The position numbers were made by a program, and so were the translations under genes. From assembly GCA_964493955.1 (NCBI GenBank), contig CAZBPZ010000028.1, positions 1 to 19,144 of the forward strand: a stretch of 19,144 nt of DNA, in the 5' to 3' direction. The notes beneath the pieces are model-generated. The model was not told where the DNA came from. It saw only the letters and a list, made by a program, of their open reading frames with translations, and did not search any database. Shown here piece by piece: positions 1-6,518 of the stretch. Numbering within the stretch: the stretch's first letter is position 1; each line of letters starts with the position of its first letter. The DNA is from CAZBPZ01 sp964493955 (GTDB lineage: Bacteria; Chloroflexota; Dehalococcoidia; Dehalococcoidales; Fen-1064).

Positions 1-30
1 TCAGCGTAAACGGGACACTCTAGGCCAGGT

Positions 31-178
31 CATGAGACCGGGTTAGACCCTGGCCAACCATTTCGTCCTTCTTTCAGTCTCAGAATCATTGTATTGCGTT
101 GAAACATGAGACCGGGTTAGACCCTGGCCCACCCTTTTGCCTTTCTTTCAGCCCCAGAATCATTGTATTGCGTTGAAA
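31..178. repeat. Tandem duplication, two 74-bp units
   Basis: Unit 1 is 31-104 and unit 2 is 105-178. They are adjacent head to tail and, aligned by eye, differ at 7 of 74 positions. The first 25 bases of each are identical (CATGAGACCGGG...), as are the last 23 (...GTATTGCGTTGAAA). All differences lie in the middle. Within each unit a 35-base segment starts with CTTTCA and ends with TTGAAA, so it has inverted termini. The repeat lies beyond the 3' end of the minus-strand fucosidase gene. The remaining bases, 1-30 and 179-271, show no gene, terminator or RNA that I can support. Function unknown: a local duplication or a copy of a dispersed intergenic repeat. Confidence 0.85.
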
Positions 179-271
179 GGTGGTCAACGGTTACTGCATA
201 AGCTGGCAGTACATGCTAGAAAGATACCAGCTGGCTGTCCGACTTCCAGTGAAGCAAAACCCAGAACAGAA

Positions 272-1738
272 CTAGAAGGGGTCTTGCCTCTTAATCCTGA
301 ACACGAAGGCATGCTCGCAGGGCTTCATGCCGGGTCTTTCAACCACCAGGCCACCTTCAGTCATCGACCATTTGAGCTCCTGGTCAACGCCAAGCATCGT
401 TACAGAGCTAATCTCGCCGGGGTACAGTCGTTTTAGTGCCCTGATGGTCACCTGCTCCTCAGGCCAGCCCAGGAACGTCGCATACAGCACATTGCCTTTA
501 GCGGTGAACCGGATATCCTGCGCCGTGTACTCCACTTCATTCCGCTCGCTGAAGCTGCCGGCCGTCTTCATCTGCGTTGGACCTTCCCCGTACTTGAGCC
601 AGGGAATCGTCCCGTAGATGGCCTCGCCGTTCACGTCAAGCCATTTGCCGATTCCCAGCAGGCATTGCTTCGCCTCCTCAGGAATCTCGCCATTCGGCAT
701 AGGCCCAACGTTAAGCAGCAGGTGGCCGTTCTTGCTCACGTTGTCCACCAGGTTATGAACTAATGTTGTTACGGACTTGAAACCGGCGTCTTTCACGTAG
801 GACCAGGCCCCCTGGTCGTCCACCGAGGTGTCGGTAATCCACTCGTGGTAGGTCAGCTCCCCCATGCGTCCCAGCTCCAGGTCTACGATAGCAGTCCCGG
901 GGACGAGGTCATGGGACTTGTAGGTTACAGCAACCTCTCTGCCCCATTCCTTCTCCTTATTGTAATAATAGGCAAGAAAATCTCTTAAGTATTTCTCGGG
1001 GAGTCCGCGTATCCCGAAGTCGAACCACAGCATGTCGGGCTGGTACTTGTCGATTACCTCGCAGGTCTTCGCCAGCCATTTCTCGAGGTACTCTTTGCTT
1101 GGCTTGTCCTGTAGCCACCACGGGACAATTCCCCAGGGGTCTTTGGCACCCCCGGCTCGCCGCTTCCGGGCCTGGGGCTCGAGATTATGCAGGGGGCCAT
1201 AAAGACCAGTATACCGCGGGTCCGAGGTATCAAATTCCTTTCTCCAGTGAGGGTAGAACCACCAGTTCTCGGCATGATGGAGGGCAACCATAAACCTCAT
1301 GCCCTGCGCTCGAATGGCACTCTCTAGCTCACCCACAACGTCCCTGCCAGGCCCCATCCGCGCAGCATTCCAGTCGGTAAACTGGCTGTCCCACATGCAG
1401 AAACCGTCGTGGTGTTCTCCTACAGGGCCGGCAAACTGAGCCCCCGCCTTTTTGAAGAGCTCCGCCCATTCGGCGGCATTGAAACTTTCCGCCTTGAACA
1501 TGGGAATGAAGTCTTTGTAGCCAAATTCCGAAGGCGGCCCGTAGGTTCTGACATGGTAGTCGTACTGTTCGGTCCCCTCCCGGTACATGTTGTAGGGGTA
1601 CCATGTCCCGTTCGGGCCGCACGCCGGGACCGAATAGACCCCCCAGTGAGTGTATATCCCGAATTTGGCGTCCCGAAACCATTTTGGCGTGGCATGAGTC
1701 CTGAGTGACTCCCAGGTCGGTTCATAGGTCCTGTTCAT
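272..1738 (-). CDS. Alpha-L-fucosidase, glycoside hydrolase family 29
   Basis: Retaining exo-glycosidase predicted to release L-fucose from glycans or oligosaccharides. The 488-aa protein shows the GH29 order: WFRDAKFGIYTHWGVYS at about 20-36, the substrate-pocket motif HHDGFCMW at 109-116, YQPDMLWFD with the expected nucleophile D240, and NGHLLLNVGP at 337-346, followed by a beta-rich C-terminal domain. The acid/base residue is not conserved across GH29 and I cannot place it. I chose the ATG at 1738 because GGAAGGAAGAGGGG stands just upstream and homology begins there; a longer frame to 1939 has no family similarity. No signal peptide is visible, so a cytoplasmic enzyme acting on imported oligosaccharides is likely. 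The DNA is less GC-rich than the rest (29 G/C of 60 at 721-780), which may indicate acquisition. No transporter or other glycan gene lies nearby. Confidence 0.93.
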   Translation of the reverse strand: MNRTYEPTWESLRTHATPKWFRDAKFGIYTHWGVYSVPACGPNGTWYPYNMYREGTEQYDYHVRTYGPPSEFGYKDFIPMFKAESFNAAEWAELFKKAGAQFAGPVGEHHDGFCMWDSQFTDWNAARMGPGRDVVGELESAIRAQGMRFMVALHHAENWWFYPHWRKEFDTSDPRYTGLYGPLHNLEPQARKRRAGGAKDPWGIVPWWLQDKPSKEYLEKWLAKTCEVIDKYQPDMLWFDFGIRGLPEKYLRDFLAYYYNKEKEWGREVAVTYKSHDLVPGTAIVDLELGRMGELTYHEWITDTSVDDQGAWSYVKDAGFKSVTTLVHNLVDNVSKNGHLLLNVGPMPNGEIPEEAKQCLLGIGKWLDVNGEAIYGTIPWLKYGEGPTQMKTAGSFSERNEVEYTAQDIRFTAKGNVLYATFLGWPEEQVTIRALKRLYPGEISSVTMLGVDQELKWSMTEGGLVVERPGMKPCEHAFVFRIKRQDPF

Positions 1739-2017
1739 CCCCTCTTCCTTCCTGTACATGAATTGGTACATCATGCTTGATAACTCATACAGCCTTGGGA
1801 TGAGGTCAGGCCGTAAGAAGTTCGATTTGAGTCCAGAGTCCCCAGCCGCGCTGGACCCGGCCCGGACCGCCCCGCTCGCACCCGCCGGCTGCTCACCGGC
1901 ACTTACTTTTTGGCCACAAGACGCCGCGCACAAGGTCAAGCGCGGGCGTTCCCCGGCAGCATTAGCAGCTGCTAGCCCGTGCCGTTCTGGGGAGACGCGG
2001 TACCAGACTCAGGCTTG

Positions 2018-2803
2018 CTACTTTCCTTTGAAAATCGGGTCTCTCTTTTCTATGAAGGCCCTGATGGCTTCTTTGCGGTCTTCCGTCGCCCCCAGATAGC
2101 TGTTGGCCAGCACTTCCCATCGTAGCTGGGTGGGCAGGTCGGCATTCAGCCCCTGATAGAGCCCCATTTTGGAGATTTCTTGAGCCAGGGGTGCCGCTTT
2201 AGCAATATTGCCTGCCATTTCATAGGTGGTCTCGGTTAGCTGGTCGGCCGGGACCACCCGGTTGACCAGCCCTATCTCCCTGGCCTCGTTGGCGTCAATC
2301 GTCCTGCCCGTAAAGATGAGTTCACAGGCCTTGCCGATACCGACCACCCGGGACAGAAAGTAGCTGGAGCCCAGCTCGAAGGTGAAACTCAGGCGGGTCA
2401 GTGGAAGGCTGAATCGGGCCGTCTCCGAGGCAATCCTGATATCACAGGACAGGGTGAGGGTAAGGCCCCCACCCACGGCGACGCCATTTATGGCGGCAAT
2501 GACCGGTTTTCTCATCCCGGACAGGAGAAGGGGTGCTTCCCGGGGGAAATCAGCCGGGCTTACGCCGTCAATTTCTATTTTTTCTCCCGCGGCTTGAGGT
2601 GTCAGGTCAGCCCCGGAGCAGAACCCTCTGCCCGCCCCCGTGATAATGAGTACTCGCACCTCGCTGTCCAGGTTTACCCGGCGAAAGGCGTGGACCAGTT
2701 CGGCAAACATTTGCGGGTTCAGGGCATTTAGCTTTTCGGGGCGGTTCAGGGTGATGGTGGCAATGTTATCTTTCTTTTCCAGGAGAATGGTCTGATATTC
2801 TAT
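2018..2803 (-). CDS. Crotonase-family protein (enoyl-CoA hydratase/isomerase-like), probable ATA start
   Basis: Crotonase-fold protein acting on an acyl-CoA thioester. The oxyanion-hole segments are clear: ITGAGRGFCSGADL at about 54-67 and AAINGVAVGGG at 103-113. The first ATG, at 2710, would remove the conserved opening IEYQTILLEKKDNIATITLN. An in-frame ATA at 2803 sits 6 nt after a perfect AGGAGG, exactly where family members start, and no in-frame ATG, GTG or TTG occurs nearby, so I place the start at ATA (261 aa). The two glutamates of classical hydratases (rat E144 and E164) are T115 and L135 here. An acidic residue, E143, falls near the catalytic Asp of PaaG-type isomerases. A ring- or double-bond isomerase, or another crotonase reaction, is therefore likelier than hydration. 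The 279 bases downstream to the fucosidase hold only a 12-bp palindrome, TAGCAGCTGCTA, at 1963-1974. Confidence 0.85.
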   Translation of the reverse strand: MEYQTILLEKKDNIATITLNRPEKLNALNPQMFAELVHAFRRVNLDSEVRVLIITGAGRGFCSGADLTPQAAGEKIEIDGVSPADFPREAPLLLSGMRKPVIAAINGVAVGGGLTLTLSCDIRIASETARFSLPLTRLSFTFELGSSYFLSRVVGIGKACELIFTGRTIDANEAREIGLVNRVVPADQLTETTYEMAGNIAKAAPLAQEISKMGLYQGLNADLPTQLRWEVLANSYLGATEDRKEAIRAFIEKRDPIFKGK

Positions 2804-2877
2804 CGTATTCCTCCTTGATGGTCGTTCTTGAGGCCGTTCGGCGGCAGGTAGCCGGGGCCGAATGAAGTCTTTTACGG

Positions 2878-2883
2878 ATTATA
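2878..2883 (-). promoter_or_regulatory. Candidate -10 box (TATAAT) for the minus-strand crotonase gene
   Basis: A perfect TATAAT on the minus strand lies 75 nt before the ATA start. No good -35 is present at 16-18 bp spacing. A 10-bp perfect inverted repeat, GGTAGCCGGG at 2847-2856 and CCCGGCTACC at 2908-2917, brackets it and could support an operator or a looped arrangement. Direct evidence is limited to the sequence match. Confidence 0.4.
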
Positions 2884-3016
2884 ACCTAAGCGTTGAGGTG
2901 GGGAAAGCCCGGCTACCACGCCCTCGAAAGCTTGATTAGGTCCGGGCGTGCCTTTGCCGGTGCACCTTAGACACACCCGGCCGGGGTGGTTTGCCCGGCA
3001 GCGCCGCTGGGCGGGG

Positions 3017-3850
3017 CTAGGGCAGGGTTAGCCTGGTGCCGGCGTTGTTGAGGAAGAAGGCATCGCCGAACTCCTGTGCCAGCCGCGCCGAGGCGTGAAA
3101 GCCGGTGCAGTGAGAGACGCCCAGCTTCTGGACCCCCAGTCTCCTGAGGTCGGCAATCGTGCGGTCCAGCCGCTCGTGGCTCGCCCCGATGAGGTGGGCA
3201 CCCCCCAGGACGGCGTAGATGGGCTCCTTGCCGGTGAGCCGTTGGGCGTGAAGCAGGGTGTTGATGATGCCGCGGTGGGCACAGCCGAGGATGACAACCA
3301 GGCCGAAGTCACTATCTATCACGAGCGCCTGGTCGTCGGCCAGGGGGTCTGGCCTGAATGTATCACCTTCTTTCACGAGGAGGCTGGCCTCCACTGTCTC
3401 GTAGTCGGTGACCATGGGAATCTCCCCGGTGGTGGTGGTGCTGTCTGTGACCTGCACCGGCTCCCCCGTGAGCTTGAAACGTGCCCCGAGGGCTTCGAGT
3501 TCTGCCTGGCTGAGGGGGACCCCGATGCGGCGGCTGCCGGCCTCACCCCGCCGGGCGTACTTTTCGGCCCAGATGTCCGGGTGGGCGATTACCCCCACCT
3601 CGCCCGTGAGCTCGAGGATGTGGCCGAGTCCCCCGGTGTGGTCGGCGTGACCGTGGCTGAGGACTATCCGGTCTATACCGGACAGCTCCACACCCAGCCT
3701 CTTTGCATTGTGTGCGGCCGAGAAGCTGAGACCCGTGTCGAACAGCACTTTCCTCCCGTCCACCTCCACCAGCACGCTCAGGCCCCATTCACCCAGAAAA
3801 CCGTAAGTAGCCGTGTTCTCGCTCAGTGTGGTGATGCGGATATCGCTCAT
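3017..3850 (-). CDS. Metallo-beta-lactamase-fold metal-dependent hydrolase (COG1237-like)
   Basis: 277-aa MBL-fold protein. The metal-binding motif SHGHADHTGG is at 65-74 (H66, H68, D70, H71). Further likely ligands lie in GCAHRG (C190, H192), GGAHL (H219) and SHCTGFHA (H247, H252). This layout fits the COG1237 branch, whose members are often named after a dihydropterin / beta-ribofuranosyl-aminobenzene phosphate synthase; the true substrate is unknown. The ATG at 3850 follows GGAGG with 7 nt spacing. It is the last gene of the minus-strand run beginning at 7784, with 105 bp separating it from mrp. MBL proteins of this type commonly travel with Mrp and NifX-like genes in anaerobes, which suggests a shared but undefined metal or cofactor role. 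No signal peptide, so cytoplasmic. Confidence 0.88.
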   Translation of the reverse strand: MSDIRITTLSENTATYGFLGEWGLSVLVEVDGRKVLFDTGLSFSAAHNAKRLGVELSGIDRIVLSHGHADHTGGLGHILELTGEVGVIAHPDIWAEKYARRGEAGSRRIGVPLSQAELEALGARFKLTGEPVQVTDSTTTTGEIPMVTDYETVEASLLVKEGDTFRPDPLADDQALVIDSDFGLVVILGCAHRGIINTLLHAQRLTGKEPIYAVLGGAHLIGASHERLDRTIADLRRLGVQKLGVSHCTGFHASARLAQEFGDAFFLNNAGTRLTLP

Positions 3851-3955
3851 AATGCCACCTCCGTTGCAGAGTTCTGGCCGGGCATCTCCTGCCGTGGTTG
3901 CTATGGCCCCGGCGCTCAGTGCTCAGCCCCATGGTTCCTTGGTAGACCTTCCCGG

Positions 3956-4993
3956 TTATCTGTCCACCGCCAGCCGGTCATCCCGGTGGGGCCCGGTAGG
4001 GACAGGGACCGCCGCGGTGAGGGATTCTCCCAGCCGGGCCACTGCTTCGGCCTCGTACTGCTCAATGTTGCCTTCGTCACAGAGCCTGGCCAGGTTCGGG
4101 TCGACTGGCAGCTGTGCCAGTAACAGGGCACCGGCAGCCTTTGCCATCTCCTGGCCCCGGCTCTCACCGAAGACGGCCACCCTCTTGCCCGGCTCGGGCA
4201 CATAGGGGTAGCTCATGTTCTCAACAATTCCGAGGACCGGCTTGTTCATCTGGCGAACCATTTTGACTGCCTTGCGGACGACCATCCCGGCCAGTTGCTG
4301 CGGGGTTGACACGAGGACCACGCCCGATACTGGCAGGGACTGCATCACTGTCAGGGGGGCGTCGGCGGTGCCGGGTGGCAGGTCAACCACCAGGTAGTCC
4401 AGCCGGCCCCAGAGCACCTCCTCCCAGAACTGGGTGATGGCCCGCCCGATTGGTGGCCCCCGCCAGATGACGGCCTCATCCTCGCCGGGGAGCAGCAGGT
4501 TGATGGACATGATGCTGATTCCGGAGCGTGAGAGTACCGGCAGGATACCGGACTCGTTGCCGGAAGGCTGGCCCGTGATGCCGAACATCTTGGGAATGCT
4601 CGGGCCGGTGATATCGGCATCCAGTATGCCAACCTCAAACCCCTGCCGCCGCAGGGCAATGGCACTGAGGGCGGCCACCAGCGACTTGCCGACACCACCC
4701 TTGCCGCTCATGACGGCCACCACCTGGCGTACCTGGTTCAGCTGCGCCGGTGCGGCGGCGGTGAGGGTCTCCTTCACCGCCACGGTTTCGTCTAGGCCCC
4801 TTATGACCTCCTCAACCCTGGTAGTAATGGTCTCCTGGAAGGCGGGGGGCAGGGCTGCCGACGACAGGGTGACCTCCACCTGCCGGGCGGACACGGCTAT
4901 GCCACGGACCAGGTTGAGCGAGCCCAGGGTGCGCATCACCCCGGGTACAAGTACTGCCCCCAGGCCGTTCTTTACCTGCTCTTCGGTCAGCAT
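3956..4993 (-). CDS. mrp: Mrp/NBP35-type P-loop ATPase lacking the CxxC motif
   Basis: 345-aa Mrp/ApbC-family ATPase, normally a carrier that assembles and transfers Fe-S clusters. Residues 1-80 form an N-terminal DUF59/MIP18-like domain. The deviant Walker A SGKGGVGKS is at 96-104, Walker A' LDADITGPS at 124-132, and VVDLPPGTAD at 202-211. Family members carry CxxC shortly after ENMSY. Here that stretch reads ENMSYPYVPEPGKR, with V265 and P268 in the cysteine positions. The only cysteine in the protein is C305. A bridging cluster ligated in the usual way is therefore not possible, although the ATPase core looks intact. The ATG at 4993 begins a normal-length protein. It lies between the second NifX-like gene (70 bp gap) and the MBL gene, in the same transcription unit. 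Confidence 0.93.
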   Translation of the reverse strand: MLTEEQVKNGLGAVLVPGVMRTLGSLNLVRGIAVSARQVEVTLSSAALPPAFQETITTRVEEVIRGLDETVAVKETLTAAAPAQLNQVRQVVAVMSGKGGVGKSLVAALSAIALRRQGFEVGILDADITGPSIPKMFGITGQPSGNESGILPVLSRSGISIMSINLLLPGEDEAVIWRGPPIGRAITQFWEEVLWGRLDYLVVDLPPGTADAPLTVMQSLPVSGVVLVSTPQQLAGMVVRKAVKMVRQMNKPVLGIVENMSYPYVPEPGKRVAVFGESRGQEMAKAAGALLLAQLPVDPNLARLCDEGNIEQYEAEAVARLGESLTAAVPVPTGPHRDDRLAVDR

Positions 4994-5063
4994 GGCTTTG
5001 CCTCCATTTGTCCTGGCGCCGCGGCGGGCCAGTTTTCCCCCTGGATGCGGGCCGGCGGTGCCA

Positions 5064-5459
5064 TCAGTGCAGCCGCTCCATCAGGTTGGGAAGGTTACCG
5101 GCCAGGTAGCGTTCCACTGCTTCCTGTATGTTTTCAACGTCGGTGACTACCACTTCAATGCCCTGGCTGGCAAGGGCGTCGCGCGCCCCCCAGCCCATGC
5201 CGCCGGCCAGCAGGACCTGGCAATCGGTGATATTCTCAATCATGCTGGCGTGCCGCACCCGGGCGCCGGCGTCGTAGCCGTGTCTTTCGCCGGGTGCTAC
5301 CTCGGGGTGGTGGGCAGCGAAGGTGTGGTGCCCTGTCTTGGGGCGGGTCTCAGCCGCTACCACCTTGCCGTTTTCTACTGTCATCACCAGATAGGATGGT
5401 GCCCGCCCGAAGTGCTGGCTGAGGCTGGTCCCATCTTCAGTTACGGCCGCAATCTTCAC
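5064..5459 (-). CDS. NifX/NifB-like (dinitrogenase Fe-Mo cofactor family) protein
   Basis: 131-aa protein of the PF02579-type fold. The N-terminus MKIAAVTEDG is followed by SQHFGRAPSYLV (about 14-25), the hallmark HFGRA-S/P-Y segment, then a central IENITDCQVLLAGGMGWGA and a C-terminal AVERYLAGNL helix. NifX and NafY relatives bind metal clusters or cofactor precursors. Stand-alone members in non-diazotrophs are uncharacterised, and no nif structural genes occur here, so a nitrogenase role is not implied. The start is GTG at 5459, 13 nt after the preceding gene's stop, preceded by GGGAGGGAAG. It is one of two paralogs in this run; the other, at 6519-6920, is only loosely similar. Confidence 0.9.
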   Translation of the reverse strand: MKIAAVTEDGTSLSQHFGRAPSYLVMTVENGKVVAAETRPKTGHHTFAAHHPEVAPGERHGYDAGARVRHASMIENITDCQVLLAGGMGWGARDALASQGIEVVVTDVENIQEAVERYLAGNLPNLMERLH

Positions 5460-5472
5460 TACTTCCCTCCCG

Positions 5473-5763
5473 CTAGCTTACTTCCAGTTTATAGCTTGGC
5501 CTGCCGTTGACAAGGGATAGTTTGAGCGTAACTTTCTTTCCTTCTGCCAGGTGCCTTTCGGCCTCGTCACGCAGTCGGCGGGACGCCGGTGACTTCAGAA
5601 AAGCCACCAAGAGCTCGTACCTGAGGCGGGCCTCTTTGCTACCCGCTTCGGCTTGCAGGAGCTCACGCAGGCAATCGTTCAACTCGTGCTCGGCCAGGCA
5701 CTTGATACATCTGCCTGGCACCTCCCGGGTTGAATATGCTGGTCTGAGGTCAAGCGGCTCCAT
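5473..5763 (-). CDS. Unknown 96-aa protein with a CxxC pair
   Basis: I do not recognise this protein. It has 96 residues with C19 and C22 in GRCIKCLAEHELNDC, then a charged, probably helical middle (residues 28-75) and a short strand-like C-terminus VTLKLSLVNGRPSYKLEV. The CxxC plus C32 could bind metal, but the full ligand set is not visible. The ATG at 5763 is 8 nt beyond the FmdB stop, with a purine-rich GGGGGTAGA upstream, and the gene ends 13 nt before the NifX-like gene. Tight packing on both sides and its codon pattern support a real, co-transcribed gene. Confidence 0.7.
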   Translation of the reverse strand: MEPLDLRPAYSTREVPGRCIKCLAEHELNDCLRELLQAEAGSKEARLRYELLVAFLKSPASRRLRDEAERHLAEGKKVTLKLSLVNGRPSYKLEVS

Positions 5764-5771
5764 AGGTCTGT

Positions 5772-6029
5772 CTACCCCCGTGTCTGGCTGGCGCCGGAGT
5801 GTTGGCTGGAGCAGGGAGGGTTCTCGCAGCGCTCCGTCCGCCCGCAGCAGCGCCGTCCGCTTGCGTGACAGGCATCTTCTGCCCTGATAAGGGCCGGGGA
5901 AGTGACTGCCACCTTCGTGTTCCGGCTGTTACACCGGGGGCATTCCATCTCCTTCTGGCTGGCAGTCTGGCGGGCGATGGCTTCAAAGACGTGCCCGCAT
6001 GTCTGGCGGCGGTACTCATACAAGGGCAT
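5772..6029 (-). CDS. FmdB-type zinc-ribbon protein, atypical
   Basis: 85-aa small protein with the FmdB signature MPLYEYR at 1-7, CGHVFE at 11-16 and CPRC at 30-33. FmdB proteins normally carry a four-cysteine ribbon, YRCxxCG...CPxC. Here the first cysteine is R8 (YRRQTCG), leaving C11, C30 and C33. The C-terminal half is unusual and cysteine-rich (C54, C61, C62, C68, C73), so metal could still be bound with an alternative ligand. The ATG at 6029 follows AAGGAGGAAGCC. The RBS region is one copy of a local duplication (6025-6140). Founding members were proposed as regulators of formamidase or formylmethanofuran dehydrogenase genes, but the function here is unknown. Confidence 0.8.
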   Translation of the reverse strand: MPLYEYRRQTCGHVFEAIARQTASQKEMECPRCNSRNTKVAVTSPALIRAEDACHASGRRCCGRTERCENPPCSSQHSGASQTRG

Positions 6030-6140
6030 GGCTTCCTCCTTGGCTTCCGGCTAGAGAGGTGACGTACCACGTGGACATCTATCACAGTGATGTGACGGCA
6101 TGGCTTTCTCCTTAGCTTCCGGCCAGAGAGGTGGCGTACG
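6025..6140. repeat. Direct repeat of about 43 bp spanning the MinD-relic 3' end and the FmdB RBS
   Basis: Copies at 6025-6067 and 6098-6140 match at roughly nine positions in ten and lie 73 bp apart. On the minus strand each reads CACCTCTCTRGCCGG, then AAGYIAAGGAG-like RBS bases (Y is C or T, the I position being the varying base), then GCCATGCC. In the copy nearest FmdB, TAG ends the preceding frame and the ATG is the FmdB start. In the other copy that TAG is TGG, so the MinD-like frame reads through 16 extra residues starting MPSHHCDRC. This points to duplication of a gene junction, or the scar of a lost gene between two similar RBS regions. Confidence 0.75.
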
Positions 6141-6488
6141 CTGGCGTATTTGCCGGCCGAGCGGTGTATCGCCGTATTCCACTACTGGCCGGCCGAGTAT
6201 CATTGCTTCTGTCATCGCCTCGTCATACGGGAGCCTGGCGGCGATGTCCAGGCCCTGTTCGCGGCAGTAGACCTCGGCCTGCCGGGCGTTATCCGGGTTG
6301 ATGTCATACTTGTTGATACAGACTGCCGCCGGTATCCCGAAGCGACGGCATACTCTGGCAATGCGGTCCAGGTCACGGGCGCCGGAGACGGGCGGCTCGG
6401 TGACCAGCAGTGCCAGGTCTGCCCCGCTGAGACAGGAAATCACCGGGCAACCGATGCCGGGCGGTCCGCTACCATCTCTTCCGGGCAT
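6051..6488 (-). pseudogene. Truncated MinD-superfamily ATPase (C-terminal half), probably fused to a DUF5320 start
   Basis: The 145-aa frame matches the C-terminal half of the MinD-type P-loop ATPases with inserted ferredoxin domain (COG1149): GPPGIGCPVISCLSGADLAL at about 8-27, then LLVTEPPVSG, FGIPAAVCINKYDINP and RLPYDEAMTEAM. The Walker A half and both CxxCxxCxxxC ferredoxin clusters are missing, so it cannot be a working ATPase alone. Its first residues, MPGRDGSGP, resemble the usual beginning of DUF5320 proteins, and GGGGGGAAAG lies 8 nt upstream. The simplest reading is a deletion joining the start of a lost DUF5320 gene to the middle of minD. The C-terminus is also altered by the local duplication. 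It may still be translated. Two such ATPases are often found in tandem in related clusters; here only this remnant is seen. Confidence 0.8.
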
Positions 6489-6518
6489 GTTTGCATCTTT
6501 CCCCCCGAGCTGGAGCTA

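Noticed and set aside
71..179. Two 35-bp repeats (CTTTCA...TTGAAA) separated by 39 bp, resembling a minimal CRISPR
   Set aside because: The intervening 'spacer' begins with the same 25 bases as the sequence before the first copy, so the true unit is a 74-bp tandem duplication. Only two copies and no cas genes.
1739..1939. 67-residue N-terminal extension of the fucosidase
   Set aside because: No family similarity and no RBS at the far start. The ATG at 1738 has a good RBS and begins the conserved domain.
3095..5510. Long plus-strand frames (3095-4123 and 4434-5510)
   Set aside because: They lie antisense to the MBL, Mrp and NifX-like genes, which have clear motifs; these are GC-driven shadow frames.
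6068..6097. TCACA-GTGA-TGTGA dyad as a CRP/FNR-type site
   Set aside because: It lies inside a gene-junction duplication, not before a promoter, and the half-sites are in the reverse order to the CRP consensus.
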